A DNA stretch of 64,000 nt from an uncultured Novosphingobium sp. (GTDB lineage Bacteria > Pseudomonadota > Alphaproteobacteria > Sphingomonadales > Sphingomonadaceae), in NCBI GenBank assembly GCA_937996535.1, contig CALKVF010000076.1, forward strand, positions 1-64,000, given 5' to 3'. Below the pieces are notes generated by a model. That model was not told where the DNA came from and made no database searches. It was given only the letters and a program-made list of their open reading frames with translations. Below are positions 53,028-62,603 of the stretch, in pieces. Made by a program: the position numbers and the translations under genes. How positions within the stretch are numbered: position 1 is the first letter of the stretch; each line of letters begins with the position of its first letter.

Positions 53028-53795
53028 TCATAGTTCCACAACCATGCCGTCATAGCCGACCGCGACATGCGAGGGCACTTCGCCACACAGGGTCGCATAG
53101 TCCATCGACTTGTCGAGATGCGACAGCACTGCCTGGCGCGCGCGGGTGGCTTCGATCAGTTCCAGCGCCATGCCGAGATGCGCATGGGTCGGATGCGGTT
53201 CACGCCGCAGGCAGTCAGTCACCAGCAGGTCGACGCCCATGAACAGGTCCACCATATCGCGGGTAATTTCACTGAAGTCTGTCGCATAACCAACTGATTT
53301 TCCGTCACAATCAAACCGGTAAGCCGTGCTTTGCGCAGGCCCGTGCGGCATCTGGCACGCAGCCACCCCAAACCCAACACACATCCGCAAACGGTCAAGC
53401 GTGTCGAGGTTCATGATCGTCTGGTAGCCGTGCTGCCCGGCGAACACATAGCCAAACCGTTGGCGCAGGCGCCGCACGGTTTCATCAGCGGCGTAGCCAG
53501 GCAGCGGCCCGGCGCGGCCATAGCGCATCACCCGCAGATCATCGATTCCGTGGGCATGGTCGGCATGATCGTGGGTCCAGAACACCGCATCGACCTTGTC
53601 GATATCGTTGGCGAGCAACTGCTGGCGCAGGTCGGTCGAGGTATCGACCAGCAGGCGCGCCCCCGCCTTGCTTTCGACCATGATCGACACCCGCGTGCGG
53701 CGGTTTTTGGGCTCTGCCGGATCGCACAGCCCCCAATCGTTCCCGATCCGCGGCACGCCGGTAGAAGTGCCGCTGCCCAGCATGACGAGTTTCAC
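53028..53795 (-). CDS. PhnP-like metallo-beta-lactamase-fold hydrolase
   Basis: 255 aa. Start MKLVMLGSGTSTGVPRIG and metal-binding HDHADH at about 76-81, with further His residues, as in the PhnP/ElaC-type phosphodiesterase family. Probably cleaves cyclic or linear phosphodiesters; the substrate is not indicated by context. Start overlaps the tatD stop by 4 bp; last gene of the long leftward operon. Confidence 0.9.
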   Translation of the reverse strand: MKLVMLGSGTSTGVPRIGNDWGLCDPAEPKNRRTRVSIMVESKAGARLLVDTSTDLRQQLLANDIDKVDAVFWTHDHADHAHGIDDLRVMRYGRAGPLPGYAADETVRRLRQRFGYVFAGQHGYQTIMNLDTLDRLRMCVGFGVAACQMPHGPAQSTAYRFDCDGKSVGYATDFSEITRDMVDLFMGVDLLVTDCLRREPHPTHAHLGMALELIEATRARQAVLSHLDKSMDYATLCGEVPSHVAVGYDGMVVEL

Positions 53796-54568
53796 AGCGC
53801 GGCCTTCGTGAACAGCGCGAAGAAGTTACGGGTGGTGACCTCGGCCAGATGCTCCACCGTCACTCCGCGCAGATTGGCCACGAACCGCGCCGTATCAGAC
53901 ACGAACGATGGCTCGCACACCCGGCCGCGATGCGGCACCGGCGCGAGGAACGGGGCATCGGTTTCGACCAGGATCCGATCTTCAGGCAACGCAGCCGCTA
54001 CATCCTGCAAGGCACTGGCATTCTTGAAGGTTACGATCCCGGAGATCGAAATCGTCAGCCCCAGATCGAGCATCTTGCGGCCGAAGTCCGCCGAAGCGGT
54101 AAAACAGTGGATCAGCGCGGGAAAGGCGCCCTGCTCCATCTCTTCGGCCAGAATTGCCGCGGTATCATCCTCGGCATCGCGGGTGTGGATGATCAGCGGC
54201 AGGCCGGTGGTCCGCGAAACCGCGATATGCCGGCGAAACAGCGCCTGCTGCATCGCCCGGTCCGAGTGGTCGTAATAATAATCGAGCCCGGTTTCCCCGA
54301 TGGCGATGACGCGCGGATGCGCGGCGGCGGACAGCAAGGCAGCTTCACCGAGGTCTGCGTGGGCATCAGCCTCGTGCGGATGGATGCCGACGCTGGCCCA
54401 GACATCCCTTTCGCGCTCCGCCGTGGCGATGACCTGATCCCATTCCCGCTGGCGGGTCGAGATCGAGAGGAAGCCCCCTAGCCCCGCCTGTCGCGCCCGT
54501 GCCAGTACGCCGGCCTGATCCTCGACCAGGCCCTTGTATTCCAAGTGACAGTGGGAATCGATCAGCAT
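53792..54568 (-). CDS. tatD: TatD-family metal-dependent DNase
   Basis: 258 aa. Metal ligands in DSHCHL (near the N-terminus), VGIHPHEAD, IGETGLDYYY, IHTRDA and ETDAPFL are all present. TatD acts as a Mg-dependent 3' exonuclease in DNA repair and apoptosis-like decay. It is directly downstream of metG, sharing one base (54568). Confidence 0.95.
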   Translation of the reverse strand: MLIDSHCHLEYKGLVEDQAGVLARARQAGLGGFLSISTRQREWDQVIATAERERDVWASVGIHPHEADAHADLGEAALLSAAAHPRVIAIGETGLDYYYDHSDRAMQQALFRRHIAVSRTTGLPLIIHTRDAEDDTAAILAEEMEQGAFPALIHCFTASADFGRKMLDLGLTISISGIVTFKNASALQDVAAALPEDRILVETDAPFLAPVPHRGRVCEPSFVSDTARFVANLRGVTVEHLAEVTTRNFFALFTKAAL

Positions 54569-56130
54569 CAGGCGGCGTCTTCAGCCGGAAGCTCAAGCCG
54601 CGGAAACACGCCAACCGGCTGCGCAACGGCAAAGCCGCTGGCTACCAACTGCGCAAACCATTCGGCGTTATCCAACGCCGCAAAATCGCGGGCGTCAGCG
54701 GCAATGCCCAACTGATCGAGCAGCTTGTCGGCCGATGCGGGGACAACCGGGCGCACCGCGATTGCCAGACTGCGCACGCAGCGCAGCAGCACCATCAATA
54801 CTGCCGCCATCCGCTCAGGATCGGTCTTGCGCAGCGCCCAGGGCGCCTGCTCGTCAACGTACTGGTTGCACACGAACACCGCCCGCATCCACGCATCGAG
54901 CCCGTCGCTGAACGCCAATTCGCCGAACCGGGCGACCAGCGCCGCGATGTGCGCCTCAACTTCGGCGAGCAGCGCCTTGTCGGCGTCCGCCAGCGGCAGA
55001 TCGGCGCGCAGCTGCCCATCGAGGTTCTTGAAGATCATCGACAGCGAGCGCTGCGCCAGATTGCCGAAGCTGTTGGCGAGTTCGGCATTGGCACGGGTGA
55101 CGATCGCTTCGGGCGAATAGGAGCCATCCTGCCCGAACGCGACTTCGCGCATCAGGAAATAGCGCAGGGTATCGACGCCATACTGCTCGGCCAGCGCCAT
55201 CGGATCGGTGACATTGCCGAGCGACTTCGATTCCTTCTGCCCGCGGTTGAGCAGGAAGCCGTGGCTGAAGACGTGGCGGGGCAGCTCGATCCCGGCGCTC
55301 CACAGGAAAGCCGGCCAATAGATCGTGTGGAAGCGCGTGATATCCTTGCCAATCAGGTGGAGATTGGCCGGCCAATACTTTGCGAAATCGCCATTTTCAT
55401 TCGGGAAACCAAGCCCGGTCAAATAGTTCGTCAGGGCATCGACCCAGACATACATCACGTGGTTGTCGCTGCCGGGAACCTTGACGCCCCAGTCAAAACT
55501 GGTGCGCGAAACCGACAGATCGCGCAGGCCGCCTTCAACGAACCGCATGATTTCGTTGCGGCGGCTCTCGGGGCGAATGAAATCGGGCTGCTCGTTATAG
55601 AGCGCCAGCAGCCGTTCGGCGTAGTTCGACAGGCGGAAGAACCAGCTTTCCTCCACCGTCCATTCGACCGGAGTGCCCTGCGGAGAGAGTTTCTCGCCGC
55701 CCTCGCCCGCGGTCAGTTCGCTTTCGTCGTAATAGGCCTCGTCACGGACCGAGTACCAGCCTTCGTAGCGGTCGAGGTAGAGATCGCCGTTTGCTTCCAT
55801 CCGCCGCCACAGTTCCTGGCTGGCGGCATGGTGGCGCTGCTCGGACGTGCGCATGAACACATCATAGGACACATTCAGACCATCGCACATCGCAATGAAA
55901 TATGATGACATTTCGTCGGCAAGCTGCAGCGGCGTGATACCCAGGTCACGCGCCTTTTGCGCCATCTTCAGGCCGTGCTCGTCAGTGCCGGTCTGGAAGC
56001 GCACATCGCGGCCAAGTTGGCGCTGGAAACGGGCGATGACGTCGGCGGCGATCGCTTCATAGGCGTGGCCGATATGCGGCTTGCCGTTGGGATAGCTGAT
56101 CGCGGTGGTAATGTAGAAGGGTTCGGCCAT
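54568..56130 (-). CDS. metG: Methionyl-tRNA synthetase
   Basis: 520 aa from ATG 56128-56130; a TTG at 56139 is an alternative. HIGH-type motif KPHIGHAYE, KMSKS-type loop KESKSLGN, and the anticodon-binding helical domain at the C-terminus. No zinc-cysteine knuckle is visible and no C-terminal tRNA-binding domain, the shorter alphaproteobacterial form. Charges tRNA-Met. Between holB and tatD in the operon. Confidence 0.96.
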   Translation of the reverse strand: MAEPFYITTAISYPNGKPHIGHAYEAIAADVIARFQRQLGRDVRFQTGTDEHGLKMAQKARDLGITPLQLADEMSSYFIAMCDGLNVSYDVFMRTSEQRHHAASQELWRRMEANGDLYLDRYEGWYSVRDEAYYDESELTAGEGGEKLSPQGTPVEWTVEESWFFRLSNYAERLLALYNEQPDFIRPESRRNEIMRFVEGGLRDLSVSRTSFDWGVKVPGSDNHVMYVWVDALTNYLTGLGFPNENGDFAKYWPANLHLIGKDITRFHTIYWPAFLWSAGIELPRHVFSHGFLLNRGQKESKSLGNVTDPMALAEQYGVDTLRYFLMREVAFGQDGSYSPEAIVTRANAELANSFGNLAQRSLSMIFKNLDGQLRADLPLADADKALLAEVEAHIAALVARFGELAFSDGLDAWMRAVFVCNQYVDEQAPWALRKTDPERMAAVLMVLLRCVRSLAIAVRPVVPASADKLLDQLGIAADARDFAALDNAEWFAQLVASGFAVAQPVGVFPRLELPAEDAA

Positions 56131-56154
56131 GGCCGGCAATTCTTTCAGGAAAGG

Positions 56155-57135
56155 TCAGGTTGCCGCCTCTCTAGGCATGGCGAGCGATGCCAGCAAGGCC
56201 CCGATCTCCATCACCACCAGCGCGGCATCGAAGTTGAAGGTCGGCATCTGCCCCGCCAGACGGACCAGTTCACCATAAACCTCGATCACGCGGGCCTGCC
56301 GGGTACGGGAACCCACGCCCATCTGCGCAGCCACCACGGCGCGGGCGAGGTCGACCGCGGCCTGCTGGCGTTCGCGATCCGGCCGTGCGCCGATTTCCGC
56401 GGCCAGAGCGCCACGCAGCTCGAAATGTTCGTCGCCTTCGCGGATCAGGCGCAGCATCAACTGGTGGAGCTTGCCCAGATCCTGCTCGACAAAATCGAGC
56501 GCGGCGCCGGGCGAACCCTCGGCAGCGGCAATCGCGGCGGCGCGAGCATCGCTCTCAGCCTGAGGGGCAAGATCGCGCAGCACCTGTTCGATCGCGGGCG
56601 GATCGAGCGGATCGAAACGCAGCACCCGGCAGCGCGAGCGAATCGTGGGCAGCAAGCGTCCGGGCTTGTGCGTGACGAGCAGAAAATAGGTTCCCGCCGG
56701 CGGTTCTTCGAGGCTCTTGAGCAGCGCGTTCGAGGCGTTCTTTTCGAGATCGTCGGCCGGATCGATGATCACCACGCGGCGGCTGCCCAGCGTCGGCCGG
56801 GTAATCAGCCGCTGCTGCACCATGCGGATTTCGTCGATCGGGATCGCCCGCTTGCGCTTGTAGGCGCCGCCATCCTCGCGCTTCTTGGCCTCTTCCTTGT
56901 TCTCGGGCGGATGCTCGGGGATCAGGATATCGGGATGGCGATCCGCCGGTGGCTGCGGGATGCCGGCTTCGGCAACCAGCTCTGCCGCCGCCGCGCGAGC
57001 GAACAAGCCCTTCCCTACGCCCTTGAGCCCGGCCAGAATCCACGCGTGGTGCATGCGCGGCGAGGCCATCGCCGCGCGCCATTCACGCCAGGCAGCGTCA
57101 TGGCCGTGGAGGCTCGCTCCGCTCAGATCGCTCAT
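56155..57135 (-). CDS. holB: DNA polymerase III delta-prime subunit
   Basis: 326 aa clamp-loader subunit. P-loop-like GLKGVGKGLFARA, linker with a charged insert (ENKEEAKKRED), sensor-type SRRVVIIDPADDLEKNASNALLKSLEEPPAGT. The C-terminal collar is helical. Overlaps tmk by 4 bp. Confidence 0.94.
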   Translation of the reverse strand: MSDLSGASLHGHDAAWREWRAAMASPRMHHAWILAGLKGVGKGLFARAAAAELVAEAGIPQPPADRHPDILIPEHPPENKEEAKKREDGGAYKRKRAIPIDEIRMVQQRLITRPTLGSRRVVIIDPADDLEKNASNALLKSLEEPPAGTYFLLVTHKPGRLLPTIRSRCRVLRFDPLDPPAIEQVLRDLAPQAESDARAAAIAAAEGSPGAALDFVEQDLGKLHQLMLRLIREGDEHFELRGALAAEIGARPDRERQQAAVDLARAVVAAQMGVGSRTRQARVIEVYGELVRLAGQMPTFNFDAALVVMEIGALLASLAMPREAAT

Positions 57136-57767
57136 GCCGCGTCCAACACGGGCTGCAGCGCGCCAAGCACCTGGGCGTGGACGCTGTGCGCATCGGCATT
57201 CCCGTCGATCCGGGCGAAGCGGGCGGGCTCCTCGACGGCAAGCCGGGCGAAGGCCGCCGCAACCCCGGCGTGATAGGCCGCATCGCGCCCGCCGATCCGG
57301 TCCGCCACGTCACCATCGCGGGCCTGGGTACGCTGCTGGGCGGTTTCGGGCGACACTTCGACGAGGAACGTGAGATCGGGCAGCAGACCCTGACTGCCAA
57401 CCCGGTGCAGCGCCAAAACGTCGGCGTCAGACAGTCCTCCGGTCCCGCCCTGATAAGCGCGGCTCGAATCGACGAACCGATCGCAGATCACCCAGCGGCC
57501 GGCTTCGATCGCCGGGAGGATCAGCCGCTCGACATGGTCGGAGCGGGCCGCGGCAAACAGCAGGGCCTCGGCGCGCGGGTTCCAGCCATCACCTTCAGTT
57601 CCCAGCAGAAGCGCGCGGATTGCCTCGGCTCCGGCAGTTCCGCCCGGCTCGCGCGTGACCGTGCAGGCGATCCCGCGCGCTTCGAGCGCCGCCGCCAACA
57701 GCCGCGCCTGGGTGGACTTGCCCGCCCCTTCGCCGCCTTCAAATGCTATGAACTTGCCCCGTTTCAT
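57132..57767 (-). CDS. tmk: Thymidylate kinase
   Basis: 211 aa. P-loop FEGGEGAGKSTQ, DR(F/Y) motif in CDRFVDSSRAYQG, and LID region. Phosphorylates dTMP to dTDP. Four-base overlaps with the carboxypeptidase gene upstream and holB downstream support one operon. Confidence 0.96.
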   Translation of the reverse strand: MKRGKFIAFEGGEGAGKSTQARLLAAALEARGIACTVTREPGGTAGAEAIRALLLGTEGDGWNPRAEALLFAAARSDHVERLILPAIEAGRWVICDRFVDSSRAYQGGTGGLSDADVLALHRVGSQGLLPDLTFLVEVSPETAQQRTQARDGDVADRIGGRDAAYHAGVAAAFARLAVEEPARFARIDGNADAHSVHAQVLGALQPVLDAA

Positions 57768-58936
57768 CGCAGCAGCCCTAGCAGGCCATTCACGATCCTG
57801 TCGATTGGCCCAGCCTTGTTCACCCCCCGCGCAGTGACCAGCGGGAGATAATGCACCGGCTGCCCTTCAACCTCGACCGCCAGCCCGGCCACGACCGCGC
57901 CTTTGACAAAGGGTGCGCGCAGCGGACCATAATAGACGATGCGGGTGGCGACCTTGGGCGCGGTGCCGCGCGGCACGGCTATCGAAAAGGCCCTTGGGGC
58001 AAACAGTTCGACCGAGCGGGCATCGCCGTCCTGCACCTGCGCCGAGCCGATTACTTCACCCGCCTTGAGCAGCGGGCGGCTGTCCCACGCGCCGTAGCCC
58101 CATTCGGCCAGACCGATCGACGCCTTGGCACGCAAGTCCTCGTTCTGGGCGCCGGCGATCACCAGCACCAGCCGCCGCCCATCACGTTCCACCGCGCCGA
58201 GGAAATTGAACCCCGCCTCAAAGGTGTGGCCGGTCTTGATCCCATCTGCACCGGGCAAGACGCTGGCGGCAAAGGGATCGTGGCTTTGCAAAGATTGCCC
58301 TCGCCACAGCATCGCGCGGTGGCCGAAATAGCGGCGATAGAGGACTGGATGTTCGGTCAGCAGGGCCTGGGCAAGGCGCACCAGATCGCGCGCGTTGACC
58401 CGGGTCTGGCCGTGGTCGGGAAAGCCGTTGGGCGTGGCGAAATGGCTGGCGTCCATGCCGAGCAAGGCGGCGCGGGCATTCATCGCCGCGGTCCAGGCCT
58501 CGGTTGATCCCAGCGCCCCTTCGGCCAGCTCCACGGCCGCATCATTGGCGGAAACTGTGGTCACGCCCATCAGCAGGTCGCGCACGCTGACTGCCTCGCC
58601 GCCGCGCAGCGCCAGCGTCGTCCCCTTGCCCGACCACCGCGCGGCGGTTTGCGGGCGGATGCGGTAGATGCTGTCTTCGGACAGCTTGCCCGCTGCCATC
58701 AGATCGAACGCGACCAGCGCAGTCATCGCCTTGGTGATCGAAGCCGGCAGGAACCTGCGCTCGGCATTGCGGGCATAGAGCGTCTGCCCGGCGGAAAGAT
58801 CGACCAGCAAAGCAACCGGAACCCGCTCCACCAGCGGCGGCACCGGCTGCGCGGCCGGCGCCGAAACATCGCCCAGAACCTGAGCTGGCACCAGCGCGGC
58901 CAAAGCCAAAAACAGCGGCAATGCAGTGCGTTTCAA
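57764..58936 (-). CDS. D-alanyl-D-alanine carboxypeptidase (penicillin-binding, DacC-type)
   Basis: 390 aa with a signal peptide (MKRTALPLFLALAALVPAQVLG). Active-site motifs SITK (66-69), SAN (129-131) and KTG (234-236) are visible, with a C-terminal beta domain. Trims the fifth D-Ala of peptidoglycan stem peptides in the periplasm. Precedes tmk with a 4-bp overlap. Confidence 0.95.
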   Translation of the reverse strand: MKRTALPLFLALAALVPAQVLGDVSAPAAQPVPPLVERVPVALLVDLSAGQTLYARNAERRFLPASITKAMTALVAFDLMAAGKLSEDSIYRIRPQTAARWSGKGTTLALRGGEAVSVRDLLMGVTTVSANDAAVELAEGALGSTEAWTAAMNARAALLGMDASHFATPNGFPDHGQTRVNARDLVRLAQALLTEHPVLYRRYFGHRAMLWRGQSLQSHDPFAASVLPGADGIKTGHTFEAGFNFLGAVERDGRRLVLVIAGAQNEDLRAKASIGLAEWGYGAWDSRPLLKAGEVIGSAQVQDGDARSVELFAPRAFSIAVPRGTAPKVATRIVYYGPLRAPFVKGAVVAGLAVEVEGQPVHYLPLVTARGVNKAGPIDRIVNGLLGLLR

Positions 58937-58975
58937 GGCAATCCCCGGGCGCGGCCATGCCGGCGGCAGGTGGCC

Positions 58976-59935
58976 CTACCCGGCGTGCTGGATTCGAGCC
59001 TCGCTATAGCCCGCGCCCTTGGCCTTCGCCAGCGCGGCCTCAGCCTCCGCGCGGGTTCGGAACGGGCCGATCCGCACCCGCCAGACGTTGCCAGCCGGGC
59101 TGATCGCGCCGCCAGCGCGGCCTGCCACGGCTTGGGCCCGTGCCTTGTCTGAGAACGCGCCCACCTGCACAACGAAATCGCCTTTGCCCTCCGTTTGCAC
59201 CGGTGCCGATTTGGGCAGCGGCTTGGCGGCAGGCGTGGAAACGGGCTGCGCGGCGGGTTTGACGTCCGGCTTCGAGGTCGGTTTGGGCGATGGCTTCGTC
59301 GCCGGCTTCACAACTTCGGCTGGCTTCGCCGGCAATGGCAGCGTTTCGACCGGCTTTGGCACGGGCTGCGGCTGGGCCTGAGTCTGTGCCTCCAGACGGC
59401 GATTGAGCGCGGCGAGCAGGCCCTTGGGCGTGTCCATCCGGGCGGCAGCCGCACCGCCGGAGCGCAGCATGGCGCGCTCCTGCTCAGGCGGATTGACCCG
59501 CCGCACGCGCACTGGCGCCGAGGTCTGGCCGCTGATCCCGAGCTGGGCAGCGGCGCCCGGCGAAAGTTCCAGCAAGTCCTTCCCGGCCATCGGGCCGCGC
59601 CGTTCGAGCCGGACCAGAATCGTGCGCCCGCTATCGAGCGAGGTAACCTCGACATAGCTTGGCAGCGGCAAGGTGCGGTGTGCGCCCGAAATCGTCGCGC
59701 CGCCGGTTTCGCTGACCGCGGTCCGGCCAACCGCATCGTAATTCATTGTGTCAGCTGGAACATAGGTCACGCCATCGACCACGAACGGCGCGCCAATCAC
59801 CATCGGGTAATCCGCGCGCGGCCCGGCGTTTTCAGCCGGCAGCGGGTCAGCGCTGGCGATTTGGATAAAGCTGCCGCACGCGGCCAGCATGGTCAGCGCC
59901 GCAAGCGGCAGGCGTCGTTCAACGGGAAATCTCAT
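58976..59935 (-). CDS. RlpA-like lipoprotein with SPOR domain and altered active site
   Basis: 319 aa from ATG 59933-59935. Lipobox with Cys20 (MLAAC), double-psi beta-barrel region with SGAHRTLPLPSYVEVTSL and LERRGPMAG, a long Pro/Lys linker (about 190-245) and a C-terminal SPOR domain that binds denuded peptidoglycan. The catalytic Asp of active RlpA (DRGP) is Arg112 here (RRGP), while His86 is kept, so lytic activity is doubtful. Starts inside the end of the upstream mltB. Confidence 0.9.
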   Translation of the reverse strand: MRFPVERRLPLAALTMLAACGSFIQIASADPLPAENAGPRADYPMVIGAPFVVDGVTYVPADTMNYDAVGRTAVSETGGATISGAHRTLPLPSYVEVTSLDSGRTILVRLERRGPMAGKDLLELSPGAAAQLGISGQTSAPVRVRRVNPPEQERAMLRSGGAAAARMDTPKGLLAALNRRLEAQTQAQPQPVPKPVETLPLPAKPAEVVKPATKPSPKPTSKPDVKPAAQPVSTPAAKPLPKSAPVQTEGKGDFVVQVGAFSDKARAQAVAGRAGGAISPAGNVWRVRIGPFRTRAEAEAALAKAKGAGYSEARIQHAG

Positions 59936-60953
59936 CTGCAAGCAACCCCACGGAGAGTGCGTAGTAGTTCGAGCAGTTGTACTGGAGGATAACCCTGTAA
60001 TTCCCGGTTAACAGGAACGCGCCGGTATCGGGGCCATCGGGTTCGAACAACGTGGCCATGGTGCTGTCGCCGATGCCAGCCTGCGGCTGGATGCCCAGCG
60101 CCCGCCATTCGCCCACGGTGCGCCACTGCGAATGGCGGGCATGGACGCGCGCGCAGGTCGGCGCGTCGAGCCGGGGGGCAAGGCTGCCGCGATCAAACCC
60201 GGCGGGGATCGCGGCGCGCACGCCCCACGGCTCGCCCGCGCGCCAGCCCGCATCGCGGAAATAGTTGGCAATCGAGGCCAGGGTATCGGCGCGGCTGGAC
60301 CAGATATCGATATCGCCATCGCCGTTACCGTCGCGCGCGAGCCGCAGATAGACGCTGGGGAGGAACTGCGGATTGCCAAAGGCCCCGGCCCAGCTCCCGC
60401 TCATCCGTTCACGCGGCACACCGCGATCGGCCATCTTGAGCAGGGCGATGAACTCGCCGGTGAAAAGCTCGCGGCGGCGGCCTTCATAGGCCAGCGTCGC
60501 CAGCGCGCGGGGCAGATCAAAATCGCCCTTGTAGCGACCATAATTCGTCTCGTGCCCCCAGATCGCCAGCATGATCTTGGCGGGAACACCGTATTCGCTC
60601 TCCAGCCGCGCGGCCTCGGGCCCGAGTTCAGCCAGAATTTTGCGCCCGCCCGCGATCCGCACCGCATCGACATGGGTGCGAATATAACCAGCGATCGGCG
60701 GCGGCGTGCCACTCGGGCTTGAGCCCGGCTGGGCTCGGTCAAGCGCGATCACGCGTGGATTGAGTTGCAGATCCGAAATCATCCGCTGGGTGGTCTGCTC
60801 GCTCACCCCTTCGCTGCGCGCGCGGGCGGCAAGCAACTGCAGGAAGCCCTGAAATCCGGCCTCCTCATCCACCTGCGCGCTCAGCGGCGGTGAGAATGCA
60901 GCGGTGGCAAGGACAAGCGAGGCAGCGAATTTAAAACGACGGATCAGACCCAT
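59919..60953 (-). CDS. Lytic murein transglycosylase B
   Basis: 344 aa from ATG 60951-60953. Signal peptide, then the SLT family-3 domain with AIWGHETNYGRY carrying the catalytic Glu, and RMSGSWAGAFGNPQFLPSVYLR. Cleaves between MurNAc and GlcNAc forming anhydro ends. It heads the leftward cluster mltB-rlpA-dac-tmk-holB-metG-tatD-MBL. Confidence 0.93.
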   Translation of the reverse strand: MGLIRRFKFAASLVLATAAFSPPLSAQVDEEAGFQGFLQLLAARARSEGVSEQTTQRMISDLQLNPRVIALDRAQPGSSPSGTPPPIAGYIRTHVDAVRIAGGRKILAELGPEAARLESEYGVPAKIMLAIWGHETNYGRYKGDFDLPRALATLAYEGRRRELFTGEFIALLKMADRGVPRERMSGSWAGAFGNPQFLPSVYLRLARDGNGDGDIDIWSSRADTLASIANYFRDAGWRAGEPWGVRAAIPAGFDRGSLAPRLDAPTCARVHARHSQWRTVGEWRALGIQPQAGIGDSTMATLFEPDGPDTGAFLLTGNYRVILQYNCSNYYALSVGLLADEISR

Positions 60954-61039
60954 GGCCGGACATTCGCACAACCCACGGCTGATGAAAACCGCTAAGGGCG
61001 TGACAATCCGCATCGCAGCGGCTAGCCGCACCAGACAAC

Positions 61040-61129
61040 GGACAGGTGGCCGAGTGGTTTAAGGCAGCGGTCTTGAAAACCGCCGTGGGTGCAAGCTCAC
61101 CGTGGGTTCGAATCCCACCCTGTCCGCCA
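61040..61129 (+). tRNA. tRNA-Ser(TGA)
   Basis: Acceptor GGACAGG pairs with CCTGTCC, with encoded CCA at 61127-61129. The anticodon arm GCGGT-CTTGAAA-ACCGC places TGA, and a long variable arm (GGGTGCAAGCTCACC) fits a class II tRNA. 90 nt. Confidence 0.95.
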
Positions 61130-61696
61130 TTTTCACTATATTCTCAGATAACTTTCAACGCCTTAAAAGGCGCCCTTCGTGGCACCTCGGTCATCAGACG
61201 CGGGGCACGCCCAGCTGTTAGCCCAAATTCGCCCCGGATGAGCTTCAACAGCGTCTGCCTTCGCCCATTTGCGCAACTGCTGCAATTTTTCGAGCGAGTG
61301 CGTTGCACTGTGCTGGTGCATCCGTGCGCCCGTGTGCGGACCAAAACCACAACATCGGCCCTAATGTCCTTCTACCCTCGCGGCCGTCCCATTCTGGAGC
61401 AAACTCAGGCCAACCTCGGGTGGGAAAGCTCCGTACGGCAGGCATCCAAGTGATGCCGCGCAGCTCGAAACAAATAAAAAATTGCGAAATATTATATCTT
61501 TAGAGGCTGGCGCACGCTTGACAAAAGGTGCATTTTGGGAAGCCTCCTTGGCCGAGGCGACAATGGTTAACAACCTTGTAACCGCCTGTTCCCCCGCTTA
61601 GCAAAACATCCATAAGCGTGATGATTCGGTTCATTATGACGGTTATCTTGGACCGTCGTCGAACTGCGCTTTCATGTTTCAAACGGGGATGTACCT
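61130..61696. other. Non-coding region with a possible CtrA-type site
   Basis: No believable gene in 567 bp. AT-rich at 61470-61500. A TTGACA at 61519 could be a -35 element, and TTAA-N7-GTAA at 61567-61581 resembles the CtrA box TTAA-N7-TTAA. No clear -10 was found. Confidence 0.5.
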
Positions 61697-62512
61697 ATGA
61701 AAAAGCTGAGCCTCTCGACGATCGCAACTGCACTCGTTGCCACCTCGCTCTCCCCATTGACCGTAGCCCCGGCCTTTGCCGCCACGGTGACCCCGACCGC
61801 GGACACGCAGGCCGCGATGCAGAGTTCTTGCGATGCATCCAAGCCTGCCGACACCAATGGCGTGACCTATGTCGCAACGCCGGACATCACCAATACCGTG
61901 ACGGAGACGATTGAAACCAACCGCGTCACGATCGAAGACATCCCGAGCGGCATCCTGCTCGGCCAAACACCGTTCGCTTTCACCACCGGCTCGGAACACC
62001 GCAACGGCTACAGCGCCAACATCCACGGCGACTTCACCAGCGAAGCGACCTACAGCGGCGGCAAGCTGGTGCAGGAAGTAACCGAGGTGACCAACACCAC
62101 CTTCACCTTCGGCTGCAAGGTCGTGAAGACCACCCGCGGCCAGACTAACCTGGCCCCTCCGGGACAGCAGGTTCCCGCGACGTTGACCAAAACCCAGATC
62201 GACGCCACCATCACCCGCCGCGAAGAAGTCTCGGCCCCGAACGTGACCGTCACTCTCCACGCCGAGAAAGTCATCTGCATCTCGCCGAAGAAGAACCCGG
62301 GCACCTGGACCAACCAGAACGGCTATTCCGGCACCTGCAGCACCGCGCTGTACAATGCGGTTGCGCTTGGCGGGCCGGTGCCGTCGAACTCGGTCCCCGG
62401 TGTGTCGCAGCTGCTGCCCAGCGCGCCGGACCACCAGACCGCGCTGCCGGAAGACCAGCTCTACTATCCGCAGCTGCCGAACGATCCGGAAGATTTCCTG
62501 ACCGAAGCCTGA
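61697..62512 (+). CDS. Secreted protein of unknown function
   Basis: 271 aa. Clear signal peptide ending in APAFA-AT. The mature part is Thr/Asn/Val-rich and beta-strand-like (VTETIETNRVTIEDI, NTTFTFGCKVVKTTRG), with several Cys, and ends with an acidic Pro-rich segment (LYYPQLPNDPEDFL). No known domain. Monocistronic with a terminator. Its promoter region holds the possible CtrA site. Confidence 0.82.
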   Translation: MKKLSLSTIATALVATSLSPLTVAPAFAATVTPTADTQAAMQSSCDASKPADTNGVTYVATPDITNTVTETIETNRVTIEDIPSGILLGQTPFAFTTGSEHRNGYSANIHGDFTSEATYSGGKLVQEVTEVTNTTFTFGCKVVKTTRGQTNLAPPGQQVPATLTKTQIDATITRREEVSAPNVTVTLHAEKVICISPKKNPGTWTNQNGYSGTCSTALYNAVALGGPVPSNSVPGVSQLLPSAPDHQTALPEDQLYYPQLPNDPEDFLTEA

Positions 62513-62534
62513 TCGGCACCAGCGCACCGAAACA

Positions 62535-62566
62535 GGGCCGGCCCGCACCGCGGCGCCGGCCTTTTT
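62535..62566 (+). terminator. Rho-independent terminator
   Basis: GGCCGGC (62536-62542), then GCCGGCC (62555-62561) followed by TTTTT. Ends the secreted-protein gene; it lies about 40 bp after the end of the convergent receptor gene. Confidence 0.85.
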
Positions 62567-62603
62567 CGTGGCCGGCGATGGGGCGCAAAATCGGGGCTTG
62601 GCG

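Noticed and set aside
61046..61453. Frame reading through the tRNA-Ser gene (MAEWFKAAVLKT...).
   Set aside because: This is the well-known translation of a tRNA gene and not a protein.
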